Of a stretch of DNA of 64,000 nt, positions 1-8,203 are shown piece by piece. Within the stretch, counting starts at the first letter, position 1. Each line of letters opens with the position of its first letter. The stretch comes from SVTX01 sp045602385 (lineage in GTDB: Bacteria > Bacillota > Clostridia > Oscillospirales > CAG-272). A program made the translations under genes and the position numbers. The stretch is taken from assembly GCA_045602385.1 (NCBI GenBank), contig JAZSBL010000023.1:70132-134131 (forward strand). The letters are read 5' to 3'. The notes under the pieces were generated by a model. The model was not told the DNA's origin and did not search any database. It worked only from the letters and a program-made list of their open reading frames with translations.

Positions 1-1
1 G

Positions 2-631
2 ATCGAGATCGAGCGTGACAGCCGTCGCGTAAGAGTATTCATCCACTGCGCTAAGCCCGGTATGGTTATCGGTAAGGGCGGAGTTGAGATCGAAAAGTAT
101 AAGGCAGAGCTCGAGAAGATGGTTCAGATGCCCGTTTCCCTCAACGTTGTTGAGGTAAGACAGCCCGACCTCGACGCACAGCTCGTAGCTGAGAGCGTTT
201 GCGCTCAGCTCGAAAAGCGCGTTTCCTTCCGTCGTGCAATGAAGATGGCGATGAGAAACACTATGAGACTTGGTGCAAAGGGTATCAAGATCATGTGCTC
301 CGGCCGTCTTGGCGGCGCAGAGATCGCAAGAAGCGAGACATACCACGAGGGTACAATCCCGCTTCAGACACTCAGAGCTGACATTGAGTACGGCTTCTGG
401 GAGGCAAACACCACCTACGGTAAGATAGGTGTTAAGGTTTGGATCTACAGAGGTGAGGTCCTCAACGAAGTTAACCGTCCTGCACAGAACGGTGAACGCA
501 GAGACCGCAGAGGCGACCGTAAGCCCTCCGGTGACAGACGCGACAACCGCAGAGGCGGCAACCGCCCTCAGGGTCGCGGAGACAGAGCTCCCAGAGCTGA
601 CAGAACACCCAGAGACGGAGGTGCTAAGTAA
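2..631 (+). CDS. rpsC: 30S ribosomal protein S3 (5'-truncated by window edge)
   Basis: S3 of the small subunit, which lines the mRNA entry tunnel. The reading frame is open from base 2, so about the first 45 residues lie outside the window. The visible part begins in the KH domain, with its GxxG loop as VIGKGG at visible residues 22-27, followed by the S3 C-terminal domain (NTMRLGAKGIKIMCSGRLGG). The last ~50 residues are a low-complexity tail rich in Arg, Gly and Asp, beyond the compact S3 fold. The stop overlaps the rplP start by one base (TAATG), so the two are probably translationally coupled. It is the downstream end of the S10 operon. Confidence 0.97.
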   Translation: MEIERDSRRVRVFIHCAKPGMVIGKGGVEIEKYKAELEKMVQMPVSLNVVEVRQPDLDAQLVAESVCAQLEKRVSFRRAMKMAMRNTMRLGAKGIKIMCSGRLGGAEIARSETYHEGTIPLQTLRADIEYGFWEANTTYGKIGVKVWIYRGEVLNEVNRPAQNGERRDRRGDRKPSGDRRDNRRGGNRPQGRGDRAPRADRTPRDGGAK

Positions 632-1053
632 TGTTAATGCCTAAAAGAGTAAAATTCCGCCGCGTACAGCGCGGAAGACTCAAGGGTAAGGCTAGCCGCG
701 GTAACACAGTTACCCAGGGTAACTACGGCCTTATGGCACTTGAGCCCGCTTGGATCACAAGCAATCAGATCGAGGCAGCCCGTATCGCTATGACACGTTA
801 CATCAAGCGTGGCGGTAAGGTCTGGATCAAGATATTCCCCGACAAGCCTATCACAGAGAAGCCTGCTGAGACTCGAATGGGTTCCGGTAAGGGTTCGCCC
901 GAATACTGGGTAGCTGTTGTTAAGCCCGGTCGTGTAATGTTCGAAATGGACGGCGTAAGTGAGGAGATCGCTCGCGAGGCTATGCGTCTTGCAAGCCACA
1001 AGCTCCCCATCAAGACAAAGTTCGTTAAAAAAGAAGAAGTAGAGGAGGCATAA
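631..1053 (+). CDS. rplP: 50S ribosomal protein L16
   Basis: L16 sits near the peptidyl-transferase centre and the A-site tRNA elbow. The 140-residue product has the family start MLMPKRVKFRRVQRGRLKG and the usual length. Its start codon overlaps the rpsC stop by one base, and rpmC begins 4 bases after its stop, as in the standard rpsC-rplP-rpmC-rpsQ order. The region GSGKGSPEYWVAVVKPGR is the conserved L16 core. No irregularity is seen. Confidence 0.98.
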   Translation: MLMPKRVKFRRVQRGRLKGKASRGNTVTQGNYGLMALEPAWITSNQIEAARIAMTRYIKRGGKVWIKIFPDKPITEKPAETRMGSGKGSPEYWVAVVKPGRVMFEMDGVSEEIAREAMRLASHKLPIKTKFVKKEEVEEA

Positions 1054-1057
1054 GCTC

Positions 1058-1246
1058 ATGAAAATAGCTGAAATTAGAAAAATGACAGTTGAAGAGCTCA
1101 ACGCAAAGCTTGTTGAACTCAAGAAAGAGCTTTTCAACCTCCGTTTCCAGCACGCAGTAAATCAGCTTGAGAACCCTCACAAGATGACAGAGGTTAAGCA
1201 TGATATCGCTCGCGTAATGACCGTTCTCAACGAGAAGAACGCATAA
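1058..1246 (+). CDS. rpmC: 50S ribosomal protein L29
   Basis: L29 is a small helical hairpin protein near the exit tunnel. The 62-residue product has the family pattern: ELNAKLVELKKELFNLRFQ followed by a second helix ending near VMTVLNEK. It lies 4 bases after rplP and 10 bases before rpsQ, in the expected operon position. The region just upstream (AGAGGAGGCATAAGCTC) supplies a good ribosome binding site inside the end of rplP. Confidence 0.97.
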   Translation: MKIAEIRKMTVEELNAKLVELKKELFNLRFQHAVNQLENPHKMTEVKHDIARVMTVLNEKNA

Positions 1247-1256
1247 GGAGGCAGTC

Positions 1257-1517
1257 ATGACAGAAGAAAGAACACTCAGAAAAGTCAGAGTCGGCATGGT
1301 TGTCAGCGACAAGATGGACAAGACAGTAGTCGTAGCTATCGAGGACAACGTAAAGCACCCCGTATACGGCAAGATCATCAAGCGCACACTTAAGGTTCAC
1401 GCTCACGATGAGAGCAACGAGTGCGGTGTTGGCGACAAAGTTAGAATTATGGAAACAAGACCCCTCTCCAAGACAAAGAGATGGAGAGTTGTTGAAGTAA
1501 TCGAAAAGGCAAAATAA
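1257..1517 (+). CDS. rpsQ: 30S ribosomal protein S17
   Basis: S17 is a primary 16S rRNA-binding protein with an OB fold. The 86-residue product shows the family core VGMVVSDKMDKTVVVAIE, then HPVYGKIIKRTLKVHAHDE and the C-terminal PLSKTKRWRVVEVIEKAK. A Shine-Dalgarno AAGGAGG precedes the start. A 57-base gap to rplN carries a small hairpin (GTACG/CGTAC) and a second strong ribosome binding site. Confidence 0.98.
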   Translation: MTEERTLRKVRVGMVVSDKMDKTVVVAIEDNVKHPVYGKIIKRTLKVHAHDESNECGVGDKVRIMETRPLSKTKRWRVVEVIEKAK

Positions 1518-1574
1518 TTGAATTCGAATAGTAGGTACGTTGAAGCGTACGCGAAACAGTAGGAGGAAAAAACA

Positions 1575-1943
1575 ATGATTCAGCAGCAATCACTTATGAA
1601 GGTTGCCGATAATACCGGCGCCAAAGAGTTGATGTGCATCCGTGTTCTCGGCGGAACAGGCCGCAGATACGGTAACATCGGTGATATCGTCGTTTGCTCT
1701 GTTAAGAAGGCAATTCCCGGCGGTATGGTTAAAAAAGGTGACGTAGTTAAGGCTGTTATCGTAAGAAGCGCAAAGGGTCTTAAGAGAGCCGACGGTTCTT
1801 ACATCAAGTTCGATGTGAACCCAGCAGTAATTATCAAGGTAGACAAGACACCCAAGGGTACTCGTATCTTTGGCCCTGTCGCAAGAGAGCTTCGTGAGAA
1901 GGACTTCTTGAAGATCCTTTCTCTCGCTCCCGAAGTACTTTAA
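1575..1943 (+). CDS. rplN: 50S ribosomal protein L14
   Basis: L14 binds 23S rRNA at the subunit interface. The 122-residue product is full length and begins MIQQQSLMKVADNTGAKEL, the typical L14 start. The conserved VRSAKGLKRADGSYIKFDVN and RIFGPVARELRE blocks are present. It is the first gene of the classical spc segment, followed 14 bases later by rplX. AGTAGGAGG upstream is the ribosome binding site. Confidence 0.98.
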   Translation: MIQQQSLMKVADNTGAKELMCIRVLGGTGRRYGNIGDIVVCSVKKAIPGGMVKKGDVVKAVIVRSAKGLKRADGSYIKFDVNPAVIIKVDKTPKGTRIFGPVARELREKDFLKILSLAPEVL

Positions 1944-1957
1944 GGAGGTAACGTACA

Positions 1958-2275
1958 ATGGCTAATCTTCACATTAAAAAAGGCGACACCGTTGTAGTAC
2001 TCTCCGGTAACTCTAAGGGCGTTCGTGGCGAGGTTATCGCCGTTTCCCCCAAGGAGGGCAAGGTACTCGTTCAGGGTGCAGCAATGATCCACAAGCACGT
2101 TAAGCCCCGCAGACAGGGTGAGACAGGCGGCATTATCGACGCTGAGAGCGCAATGTATGCGTCCAAGGTTGCTCTTTACTGCCCCAAGTGCGATAAGGGT
2201 GTCAGAACACACACTGTCGTTGAAGGCGACAACAAGATCCGCGTTTGCGCAAAGTGCGGACACAAATTCAACTAA
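1958..2275 (+). CDS. rplX: 50S ribosomal protein L24 with zinc-ribbon-like Cys pairs
   Basis: L24 is an assembly initiator with a KOW domain (GDTVVVLSGNSKGVRGEVIAV, residues 8-28). The 105-residue product carries two CxxC pairs near its C terminus (CPKC and CAKC), so it probably binds zinc. This is common in clostridial L24 but absent from the E. coli protein. It follows rplN by 14 bases with an AAGGAGG ribosome binding site and precedes rplE by 15 bases. Confidence 0.97.
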   Translation: MANLHIKKGDTVVVLSGNSKGVRGEVIAVSPKEGKVLVQGAAMIHKHVKPRRQGETGGIIDAESAMYASKVALYCPKCDKGVRTHTVVEGDNKIRVCAKCGHKFN

Positions 2276-2290
2276 GGAGGGTAAACGGAA

Positions 2291-2830
2291 ATGGCAAGAC
2301 TTAACGATATGTACAAAGCCGAGGTCGCTCCCGCCCTCATGAAGAAGTATTCCTATCAGAGCGTTATGCAGATCCCTAAGTTTGATAAGATCGTTATCAA
2401 CGTAGGCTGCGGCGATGCTAAGGATAACACAAAGGTTATTGATTCTGTAATCAACGACCTCACAATCATCACCGGTCAGAAGGCAGTTCCCACTTACGCA
2501 AAGAAGTCGGTTGCTAACTTCAAGCTCCGTCAGGGCATGAAGATCGGTGCAAAGGTTTCTCTCCGTGGCGAGAAGATGTATGAGTTTATGGACAGACTCT
2601 TCAACTTCGCTCTCCCCAGAGTTCGTGACTTCAAGGGTATCAACCCCAACGCTTTCGACGGACGCGGCAACTACTCCCTTGGACTTAAGGAACAGCTTAT
2701 ATTCCCTGAGATCGAGTACGACAAGGTTGACAAGATCCGCGGTATGGACATCTGCTTTGTAACAACTGCACAGACGGATGACGAGGCAAGAGAGCTCCTC
2801 ACACTTATGGGCGCTCCCTTCGCAAAATAA
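2291..2830 (+). CDS. rplE: 50S ribosomal protein L5
   Basis: L5 binds 5S rRNA and contacts P-site tRNA. The 179-residue product has standard length and contains the typical MQIPKFDKIVINVGCGDA and FDGRGNYSLGLKEQLIFPEI blocks. It keeps its usual place between rplX and rpsN. The start is preceded by AAGGAGGGTAAACGGAA. Confidence 0.98.
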   Translation: MARLNDMYKAEVAPALMKKYSYQSVMQIPKFDKIVINVGCGDAKDNTKVIDSVINDLTIITGQKAVPTYAKKSVANFKLRQGMKIGAKVSLRGEKMYEFMDRLFNFALPRVRDFKGINPNAFDGRGNYSLGLKEQLIFPEIEYDKVDKIRGMDICFVTTAQTDDEARELLTLMGAPFAK

Positions 2831-2846
2831 TCGGAGGTAATGGATA

Positions 2847-3032
2847 ATGGCTAAAACAGCAATGATACTCAAGCAGCAGAAGCCCCAGAAGTACTCCACT
2901 CGCGAGTACAACCGTTGCAAGATCTGCGGACGTCCTCACGCTTACATGCGTAAGTACGGTATCTGCCGTATCTGCTTCAGAAACCTTGCGTATAAGGGTG
3001 AAATCCCCGGCGTAAAGAAGGCTTCTTGGTAA
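2847..3032 (+). CDS. rpsZ: 30S ribosomal protein S14, zinc-binding (type Z)
   Basis: Short, zinc-binding form of S14 in the small-subunit head. The 61-residue product contains CKICGRPHAYMRKYGICRIC, giving the C-x2-C...C-x2-C zinc site that separates the ~60-residue form from the ~90-100-residue zinc-free form. It follows rplE by 16 bases. Unusually, 308 non-coding bases separate it from rpsH, where spc operons normally leave a few tens. Confidence 0.98.
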   Translation: MAKTAMILKQQKPQKYSTREYNRCKICGRPHAYMRKYGICRICFRNLAYKGEIPGVKKASW

Positions 3033-3340
3033 TAATTTGGGGCTACAATCGCCGTTTTCGCGGCTCGATTTACGAACTTAAAGTAAATCTTCGCCGCGAA
3101 CAACAACGATTCTATCTCCAGAATTCTTAACCAATGGTTCTGCTGAGATGAAGATCGGCTTAGGCTGATGCTTCATCACAAAGAACAGTGAAAATACTCG
3201 AAAGAGTTTTCAAAAAATCCTAACTATCGGAAGGAAGTTAATCTACGACGTGCGTCGGGTTGGACTTAACCGCCGATATGCCGCCGAGAAGATTTCGGCA
3301 GCAAGAAAGAAATTAAAACTTGCATCAGGAGGAAAAGAAA
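3033..3340 (+). other. Structured 308-bp gap inside the spc operon (rpsN-rpsH)
   Basis: No gene is seen here. The gap holds a strong two-part hairpin at 3057-3100: TTCGCGGC (3057-3064) pairs with GCCGCGAA (3093-3100), and GATTTAC (3067-3073) with GTAAATC (3083-3089). A second hairpin lies at 3147-3177, with GATGAAG (3147-3153) pairing CTTCATC (3171-3177) and ATC/GAT inside. There is also a weaker TGCCG/CGGCA pair near 3280. No U-run follows the stems, so they are not classical terminators. The rpsH ribosome binding site (CAGGAGG) lies at the end. A leader acting in S8/L5-type autoregulation, or a processing site, are possible roles; neither is shown by the sequence. Confidence 0.6.
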
Positions 3341-3736
3341 ATGCAAATGTCAGACGTAATTGCAGATATGCTCACAAGAATCCGCAATGCTAACAATGCT
3401 AAGCATGCGACTGTGGACATTCCTGCATCCAACATGAAGAAGTCCATAGCTGATATCCTTGTTGAAGAGGGATATATCAAGAGCTATGAGATCGTAGACA
3501 ACGGTAATCAGGGCATTATCCGTGTTACTCTCAAGTACAACGGTAAGGCAAAGGTTATCAGAGGTCTTAAGAGAGTTTCCAAGCCCGGTCTTCGTATCTA
3601 CGCCGGTTACGAGGATATGCCTAAGGTTATGAACGGCCTTGGAATCGCTATCGTTTCCACATCTAAGGGTATCATGACAGACAAGAAGGCTCGCGCAGCT
3701 AAGGTTGGCGGCGAAGTCATCGCGTATGTTTGGTAA
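3341..3736 (+). CDS. rpsH: 30S ribosomal protein S8
   Basis: S8 binds the central domain of 16S rRNA and, in E. coli, represses the spc operon. The ATG at 3341 is chosen over one at 3320 because CAGGAGG lies 9 bases before it and the protein then starts MQMSDVIADMLTRIRNA as in the family. The product has 131 residues and ends with the S8 signature TSKGIMTDKKARAAKVGGEV. A structured gap precedes it and rplF follows after 18 bases. Confidence 0.98.
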   Translation: MQMSDVIADMLTRIRNANNAKHATVDIPASNMKKSIADILVEEGYIKSYEIVDNGNQGIIRVTLKYNGKAKVIRGLKRVSKPGLRIYAGYEDMPKVMNGLGIAIVSTSKGIMTDKKARAAKVGGEVIAYVW

Positions 3737-3754
3737 TTAACAGGAGGTACTATT

Positions 3755-4375
3755 ATGTCAAGAATTGGTAGAATGCCTGTTGAAATACCTGCAGGTGTTA
3801 CAGTTACAGTAAACGGTAACACAGTTACCGTAAAGGGTCCCAAGGGCACACTTACTGAGAGCTTCAGCGAGAGAATGACTATCGCTGTTGAGGGCAATCA
3901 GGTGCTCGTTACAAGACCTACAGATGAGAAAGAGGACAGAAGTGTTCACGGCCTTACTCGCGCGCTTATCCAGAACATGGTTACAGGCGTTAGCGCAGGT
4001 TACAGAAAGATCCTCCTTATAATCGGTGTTGGTTATAAGGCAGTTAAGGTTGGTAAGGACCTTCAGCTCTTCGTGGGTTATTCGCTTATGCCCACTACTG
4101 GTGTTCCCCAGGCTAAATACGTTATAAGCGACACTGATACAGTTAAGATCTCGGTTCCCAATGAGGCAGAGATCAAGGCGCAGGGCATCGACAAGATGAC
4201 AACTGAGAAGATCAACGGCGGTATCGTTATCGTTGTTGAGGGTGCTAACAAGCAGGAAGTTGGTCAGATGGCTGCGGTTATCAGAGGCAAGCGTCCCCCC
4301 GAGCCGTACCACGGTAAGGGAATCCGTTACATCGACGAGACCGTTCGTCGTAAAGCCGGAAAGACCGGTAAATAA
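3755..4375 (+). CDS. rplF: 50S ribosomal protein L6 with an internal insertion
   Basis: L6 lies near the sarcin-ricin loop. The start SRIGRMPVEIPAGV and the C-terminal RPPEPYHGKGIRYIDE signature are canonical. At 206 residues it is about 25 longer than the usual ~180. The extra sequence falls in the second domain between IKAQGIDK and NKQEVGQ (around residues 145-165), where most L6 proteins run straight from a GIDKQ-like segment into VGQ. Both flanking genes are normally spaced. Confidence 0.96.
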   Translation: MSRIGRMPVEIPAGVTVTVNGNTVTVKGPKGTLTESFSERMTIAVEGNQVLVTRPTDEKEDRSVHGLTRALIQNMVTGVSAGYRKILLIIGVGYKAVKVGKDLQLFVGYSLMPTTGVPQAKYVISDTDTVKISVPNEAEIKAQGIDKMTTEKINGGIVIVVEGANKQEVGQMAAVIRGKRPPEPYHGKGIRYIDETVRRKAGKTGK

Positions 4376-4393
4376 TGAAAGGAGTGGAGTAAC

Positions 4394-4753
4394 ATGGTAT
4401 CAAGAAAGGACAGCAACAAGGCTCGTCTTAAGAGACATAAGAGAGTCAGAGCAAAGATTTCGGGTACAGCAGCACGTCCGCGTCTTGCAGTTTATCGTTC
4501 CAACGCGAACATCTCTGCACAGATCATTGACGACGTTGCAGGTACAACATTGGTTTCCGCTTCTACTTACGGCGCATCCTTCGTGGGCAATGGCGGCAAC
4601 AAGGCTGCAGCTCGCGAGGTAGGTAAGATGATCGCGGAAAAGGCAATCGCACAGGGCATTACTGAAGTCGTTTTCGACAGAGGTGGCTATCTTTATCACG
4701 GACGTGTATCGGAATTGGCTGAAGGCGCTCGCGAGGGCGGCCTGAAGTTCTAA
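4394..4753 (+). CDS. rplR: 50S ribosomal protein L18
   Basis: L18 binds 5S rRNA with L5. The 119-residue product is standard length, with the RLKRHKRVRAKISGTAARPR start and the end VVFDRGGYLYHGRVSELAEG. It follows rplF by 18 bases. The 75-base gap to rpsE holds two hairpins: CTAATCCA/TGGATTAG at 4750-4768 and GTTCAAA/TTTGAAC at 4786-4808. These could slow transcription or mark processing within the operon. Confidence 0.98.
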   Translation: MVSRKDSNKARLKRHKRVRAKISGTAARPRLAVYRSNANISAQIIDDVAGTTLVSASTYGASFVGNGGNKAAAREVGKMIAEKAIAQGITEVVFDRGGYLYHGRVSELAEGAREGGLKF

Positions 4754-4828
4754 TCCATCTTGGATTAGTAACCGGTTTGTACACTGTTCAAACACTTTTT
4801 ATTTGAACAATTCAGGAGGAAACCAGAA

Positions 4829-5332
4829 ATGGCATACAAATTTAATCCGGCAGAAGTTGAGCTTACTGAAAAGCTCGTTTCGCTGAACCGTGTTTCCAAG
4901 ACTGTTAAGGGCGGTCGTATCGCTCGTTTCGCTGCGCTCATGGTTGTCGGTGACGGCAACGGTCACGTTGGCGTAGGTCTCGGAAAGGCTGCCGAAGTTC
5001 CCGAAGCAATCCGCAAGGGAATCGAGGACGCAAAGAAAAATATGATCACTGTTTCCCTTAAGGGAACAACAATACCTCACGAGGTTATCGGCGTATTCGG
5101 CGCAGGTAAGGTGCTTCTTAAGCCCGCTGCACTCGGTACCGGTATCATCGCCGGCGGTAAGGTAAGAGCAGTTCTTGAGGCTGCAGGTATCTCTAACATT
5201 CGTGCTAAGTGCCTTCGTTCCAACAACCCCACAAACGTAGTTAAGGCTACTATCGAGGGTCTCAAGGAGCTTCGCACAGTTGAAGAGGTTGCTGCTATCC
5301 GTGAGATCAGCGTTGATCAGGTTAAGGGTTAA
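4829..5332 (+). CDS. rpsE: 30S ribosomal protein S5
   Basis: S5 functions in translational accuracy and mRNA unwinding at the entry site. The 167-residue product has the double-stranded RNA-binding-like N domain (VKGGRIARFAALMVVGDG) and the conserved FGAGKVLLKPAALGTGIIAGG block. The start follows TTCAGGAGGAAACCAGAA. rpmD begins 16 bases after its stop. Confidence 0.98.
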   Translation: MAYKFNPAEVELTEKLVSLNRVSKTVKGGRIARFAALMVVGDGNGHVGVGLGKAAEVPEAIRKGIEDAKKNMITVSLKGTTIPHEVIGVFGAGKVLLKPAALGTGIIAGGKVRAVLEAAGISNIRAKCLRSNNPTNVVKATIEGLKELRTVEEVAAIREISVDQVKG

Positions 5333-5348
5333 TAGGAGGTAGGACATA

Positions 5349-5528
5349 ATGAAAAAGGTTACACTTGTAAAGAGTCTTATTTGCACAAAGCCCAACCAGA
5401 GAGCAACTGCTAAGTCTCTCGGACTTAACAAGATCGGTGACTTCGTTATTCACAACGATGACGCTGTTCTTGCAGGTAAGGTCAAGGTTCTCGCTCACCT
5501 CGTAAAAGTTGAGACCGTAGAAGGCTAA
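5349..5528 (+). CDS. rpmD: 50S ribosomal protein L30
   Basis: Small large-subunit protein of 59 residues beginning MKKVTLVKSLICTKPNQRAT and ending VLAHLVKVETVEG. The order rpsE-rpmD-rplO and the length both fit L30. The start is preceded by AATAGGAGGTAGGACATA. The frame runs without interruption from 5349 to a TAA at 5526. Spacing to rplO is 15 bases. Confidence 0.97.
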   Translation: MKKVTLVKSLICTKPNQRATAKSLGLNKIGDFVIHNDDAVLAGKVKVLAHLVKVETVEG

Positions 5529-5543
5529 TAGGAGGTAAGAGAA

Positions 5544-5984
5544 ATGAATTTGAATGAACTTAAGCCCGCACAAGGCTCCGCTAAGGCAGCTTGGAGAAAG
5601 GGCAGAGGCGCAGGCTCCGGTAACGGTAAGACTGCAGGTAAGGGTCACAAGGGCCAGAACGCTCGTTCCGGCGGCGGTGTTAGACCCGGATTCGAGGGAG
5701 GTCAGCTTCCTCTTTACAGAAAGCTTCCTAAGAGAGGCTTCAACAACAAGTTCGCTACTAACTATGCTATAGTTAACGTTTCCGCTCTCAACGTGTTTGA
5801 GGACGGCGCAGTTGTAGATCTCGAGGCGCTTCTCGCTAAGAAGATCGTTCGCAAGTCCCTTGATGGTCTCAAGGTTCTTGGCAACGGCGAGCTTACAAAG
5901 AAAATAACCGTTAAGGCAGCAGTCTTTTCAGCAACTGCTAAGGAAAAGATAACAGCGGCAGGTGGACAGGCAGAGGAGGTATAA
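5544..5984 (+). CDS. rplO: 50S ribosomal protein L15
   Basis: L15 is a late-assembly 23S rRNA protein. The 146-residue product has the Gly/Lys/Arg-rich N-terminal extension (RKGRGAGSGNGKTAGKGHKG) and the conserved GFEGGQLPLYRKLPKRGF block. Only 3 bases separate its stop from the secY start, and GAGGAGG inside its end serves secY, so the two are tightly coupled. Confidence 0.98.
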   Translation: MNLNELKPAQGSAKAAWRKGRGAGSGNGKTAGKGHKGQNARSGGGVRPGFEGGQLPLYRKLPKRGFNNKFATNYAIVNVSALNVFEDGAVVDLEALLAKKIVRKSLDGLKVLGNGELTKKITVKAAVFSATAKEKITAAGGQAEEV

Positions 5985-5987
5985 GGG

Positions 5988-7505
5988 ATGTTTCAGACGT
6001 TAAAAAATGCTTGGAAGACCCATGAGCTCAAGACGAAGCTCCTCTTCACATTGCTTATCGTTATCCTTTACAGACTTGGCTCCGCCATTCCGGTACCGTG
6101 GATCAATTCTGATGTTATTGCAGGCTCTTTGACACAGAACATCAACTATGCGATCCAGCTTATCGCGGGCGATGCGTTTGCTCAGGCAAATCTCTTCGCT
6201 CTGTCGGTATCGCCCTATATCACATCATCCATTATCATTCAGCTTCTCACAATCGTTATTCCCGCTCTCGAGCGTTGGTCTAAGGAAGGTGAGGAGGGTA
6301 AGAAGAAGATCAACTTCCTTACCAGAATCGTTACTATGGCTCTTGCTGTTGTAACTGCGTTCGGATATGCTTTGATGTGCATTACAAACGGCTATACAAC
6401 CCTTACAACAAACATTGGTGGTAAGTTGTATTGGGATCAGAACCCCTCACAGGTGGTTTCCGGACTCTTTGGTCCTACAGGCGTATTTACCAATGTTGGT
6501 TTCCAGTTCATCGTAATGATCGCTTGCTATGTTGCGGGCGCGGCTCTTGTTATGTGGCTTGCTGAAAAGATCAATGAGCGCGGTATCGGTAACGGTATCT
6601 CCATCCTCCTTTTCGCAAACATCATCGCAAGACTTCCCAACACATTCGTAGGTCTCTTTACGATGGTTAAGAACGCTATCACAGGTGTTACAGTAAGCAC
6701 TCCCGCTGAGAATGCAGTATTCACTCTCGTATGCTCTATCGTTTGGGCATTGCTTGTAGTTGCTCTTCTCATCGGTCTTACTTGGCTTATCGTTTGGTTT
6801 ACTGATTCCGAGAGAAGAATTCCCGTTCAGTATGCAAAGAAGGTTGTCGGAAGAAAGATGTACGGCGGAAGCTCGTCCAATCTTCCTCTCAAGCTCAACA
6901 TGGCAGGCGTTATGCCCGTTATCTTTGCAAACTCTATCGTTTCTATCCCCGGAACTCTTGCAACGATCTTCCCCAACACTGAGTGGATAGTAAATCTCTC
7001 GAAGAACTACTTTAATTACACGAAGCCCCTTTACGTGCTTCTCTCTGTAATTCTGTTGTTCGTATTTGCTTACTTCTATATTCTTATCTCCTTCAATCCT
7101 ACTGAAGTTGCTAATAATATCAGAAATAACGGTGGTGCAGTTCCCGGAATTCGTCCCGGTAAGCCCACTCGCGACTATATTCAGAAGGTGCTTAACCGCA
7201 TCACTCTGATTGGCGCAGTATTCCTTTGTATCGTATCTGAGCTTCCCAAGGTTATCGTTTCCTTGTTCGCAAGCGCAACAGAGCTTCTTGTTATCTTCAA
7301 GGACAACGTTGTATTTAAGGCGATCAACGACTTCTACAACACAGGTTATTACGCTGTAGAGGCTATGGGAGCTACTCAGCACGTGTTCCTGACAATCGCA
7401 TTCTCCGGAACTTCCGTGCTTATCGTAGTTGGTGTTATCCTTGAGACCGTTCGCGAGCTTGAGGCACAGCTCACTATGAGAAACTACAAGGGATTCCTTG
7501 ATTAA
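5988..7505 (+). CDS. secY: Preprotein translocase subunit SecY
   Basis: Central channel of the Sec translocon in the inner membrane; it works with SecE, SecG (encoded at 59380-59619) and SecA. The 505-residue product has ten hydrophobic segments and the conserved early block RLGSAIPVPWIN. At 505 residues it is longer than E. coli SecY (443). The added length includes loops near residues 150-165 and 215-245 and the end. It is coupled to rplO, in the usual spc position before adk. Confidence 0.97.
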   Translation: MFQTLKNAWKTHELKTKLLFTLLIVILYRLGSAIPVPWINSDVIAGSLTQNINYAIQLIAGDAFAQANLFALSVSPYITSSIIIQLLTIVIPALERWSKEGEEGKKKINFLTRIVTMALAVVTAFGYALMCITNGYTTLTTNIGGKLYWDQNPSQVVSGLFGPTGVFTNVGFQFIVMIACYVAGAALVMWLAEKINERGIGNGISILLFANIIARLPNTFVGLFTMVKNAITGVTVSTPAENAVFTLVCSIVWALLVVALLIGLTWLIVWFTDSERRIPVQYAKKVVGRKMYGGSSSNLPLKLNMAGVMPVIFANSIVSIPGTLATIFPNTEWIVNLSKNYFNYTKPLYVLLSVILLFVFAYFYILISFNPTEVANNIRNNGGAVPGIRPGKPTRDYIQKVLNRITLIGAVFLCIVSELPKVIVSLFASATELLVIFKDNVVFKAINDFYNTGYYAVEAMGATQHVFLTIAFSGTSVLIVVGVILETVRELEAQLTMRNYKGFLD

Positions 7506-7544
7506 TACTCACACTTACCACAAATTTTAAATTGGAGTAAATTT

Positions 7545-8183
7545 ATGAATTTAATTTTAATGGGTGCTCCCGGCGCGGGCAAAGGCACACAGTCCTCTAA
7601 AATTTCTGCAAAATACAACATTCCTGCGGTTTCTACCGGAGATATGCTTCGCGCAGCCGTTAAGGCAGGCACAAAGCTCGGTCTCTCCGCAAAGGAATAC
7701 ATGGATGCGGGAAAGCTTGTTCCGGATGAAGTTGTAGTGGGTATCATTAAGGACCATCTTTCGACTGAAGCTTGTGCAAACGGCTTCATTCTCGACGGTT
7801 TCCCCAGAACCATTCCTCAGGCTGAGGCTCTTGAGAAAATGGGAGTTAAGATCGACGTCGTTCTCTCTATTGAGGTTCCGGACGACAAGATCATCGCAAG
7901 AATGAGCGGACGCAGAGTCTGCGCTTGCGGTGCTTCCTATCACGTAGAGTACATTAAGCCCCAGGTTGACGGTGTCTGCGATAAGTGCGGCGGTCAGCTC
8001 TATATCAGAGATGACGACCGTGAGGAAACAGTTGCTAACAGACTCAAAACCTACCACGCTCAGACTGAGCCGCTTAAGGATTTCTACTCCGAGCGCGGCA
8101 ATCTGATCTGCGTTGAGGGACAGGAAGAGGTTGCCGATACCACGGCACTCGTTCTCAAGGCTCTTGAAGCAGTAAACGCGTGA
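7545..8183 (+). CDS. adk: Adenylate kinase, zinc LID type
   Basis: Catalyses ATP + AMP to 2 ADP in the cytoplasm. The P-loop GAPGAGKGT is at residues 7-15, the AMP-binding region includes DGFPRT (84-89), and the product has 212 residues. The LID domain carries four Cys (126, 128, 145, 148), so it should bind structural zinc. The first pair is C-x-C rather than the usual C-x2-C. It follows secY by 39 bases and precedes map, as in many Bacillota. Confidence 0.97.
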   Translation: MNLILMGAPGAGKGTQSSKISAKYNIPAVSTGDMLRAAVKAGTKLGLSAKEYMDAGKLVPDEVVVGIIKDHLSTEACANGFILDGFPRTIPQAEALEKMGVKIDVVLSIEVPDDKIIARMSGRRVCACGASYHVEYIKPQVDGVCDKCGGQLYIRDDDREETVANRLKTYHAQTEPLKDFYSERGNLICVEGQEEVADTTALVLKALEAVNA

Positions 8184-8203
8184 AATTTTAACGAGGCAGA
8201 CGG

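Noticed and set aside
1940..2920. Long antisense frames opposite ribosomal genes
   Set aside because: They mirror the codon bias of the real genes on the + strand and have Leu/Ser/Cys-rich translations without domains.
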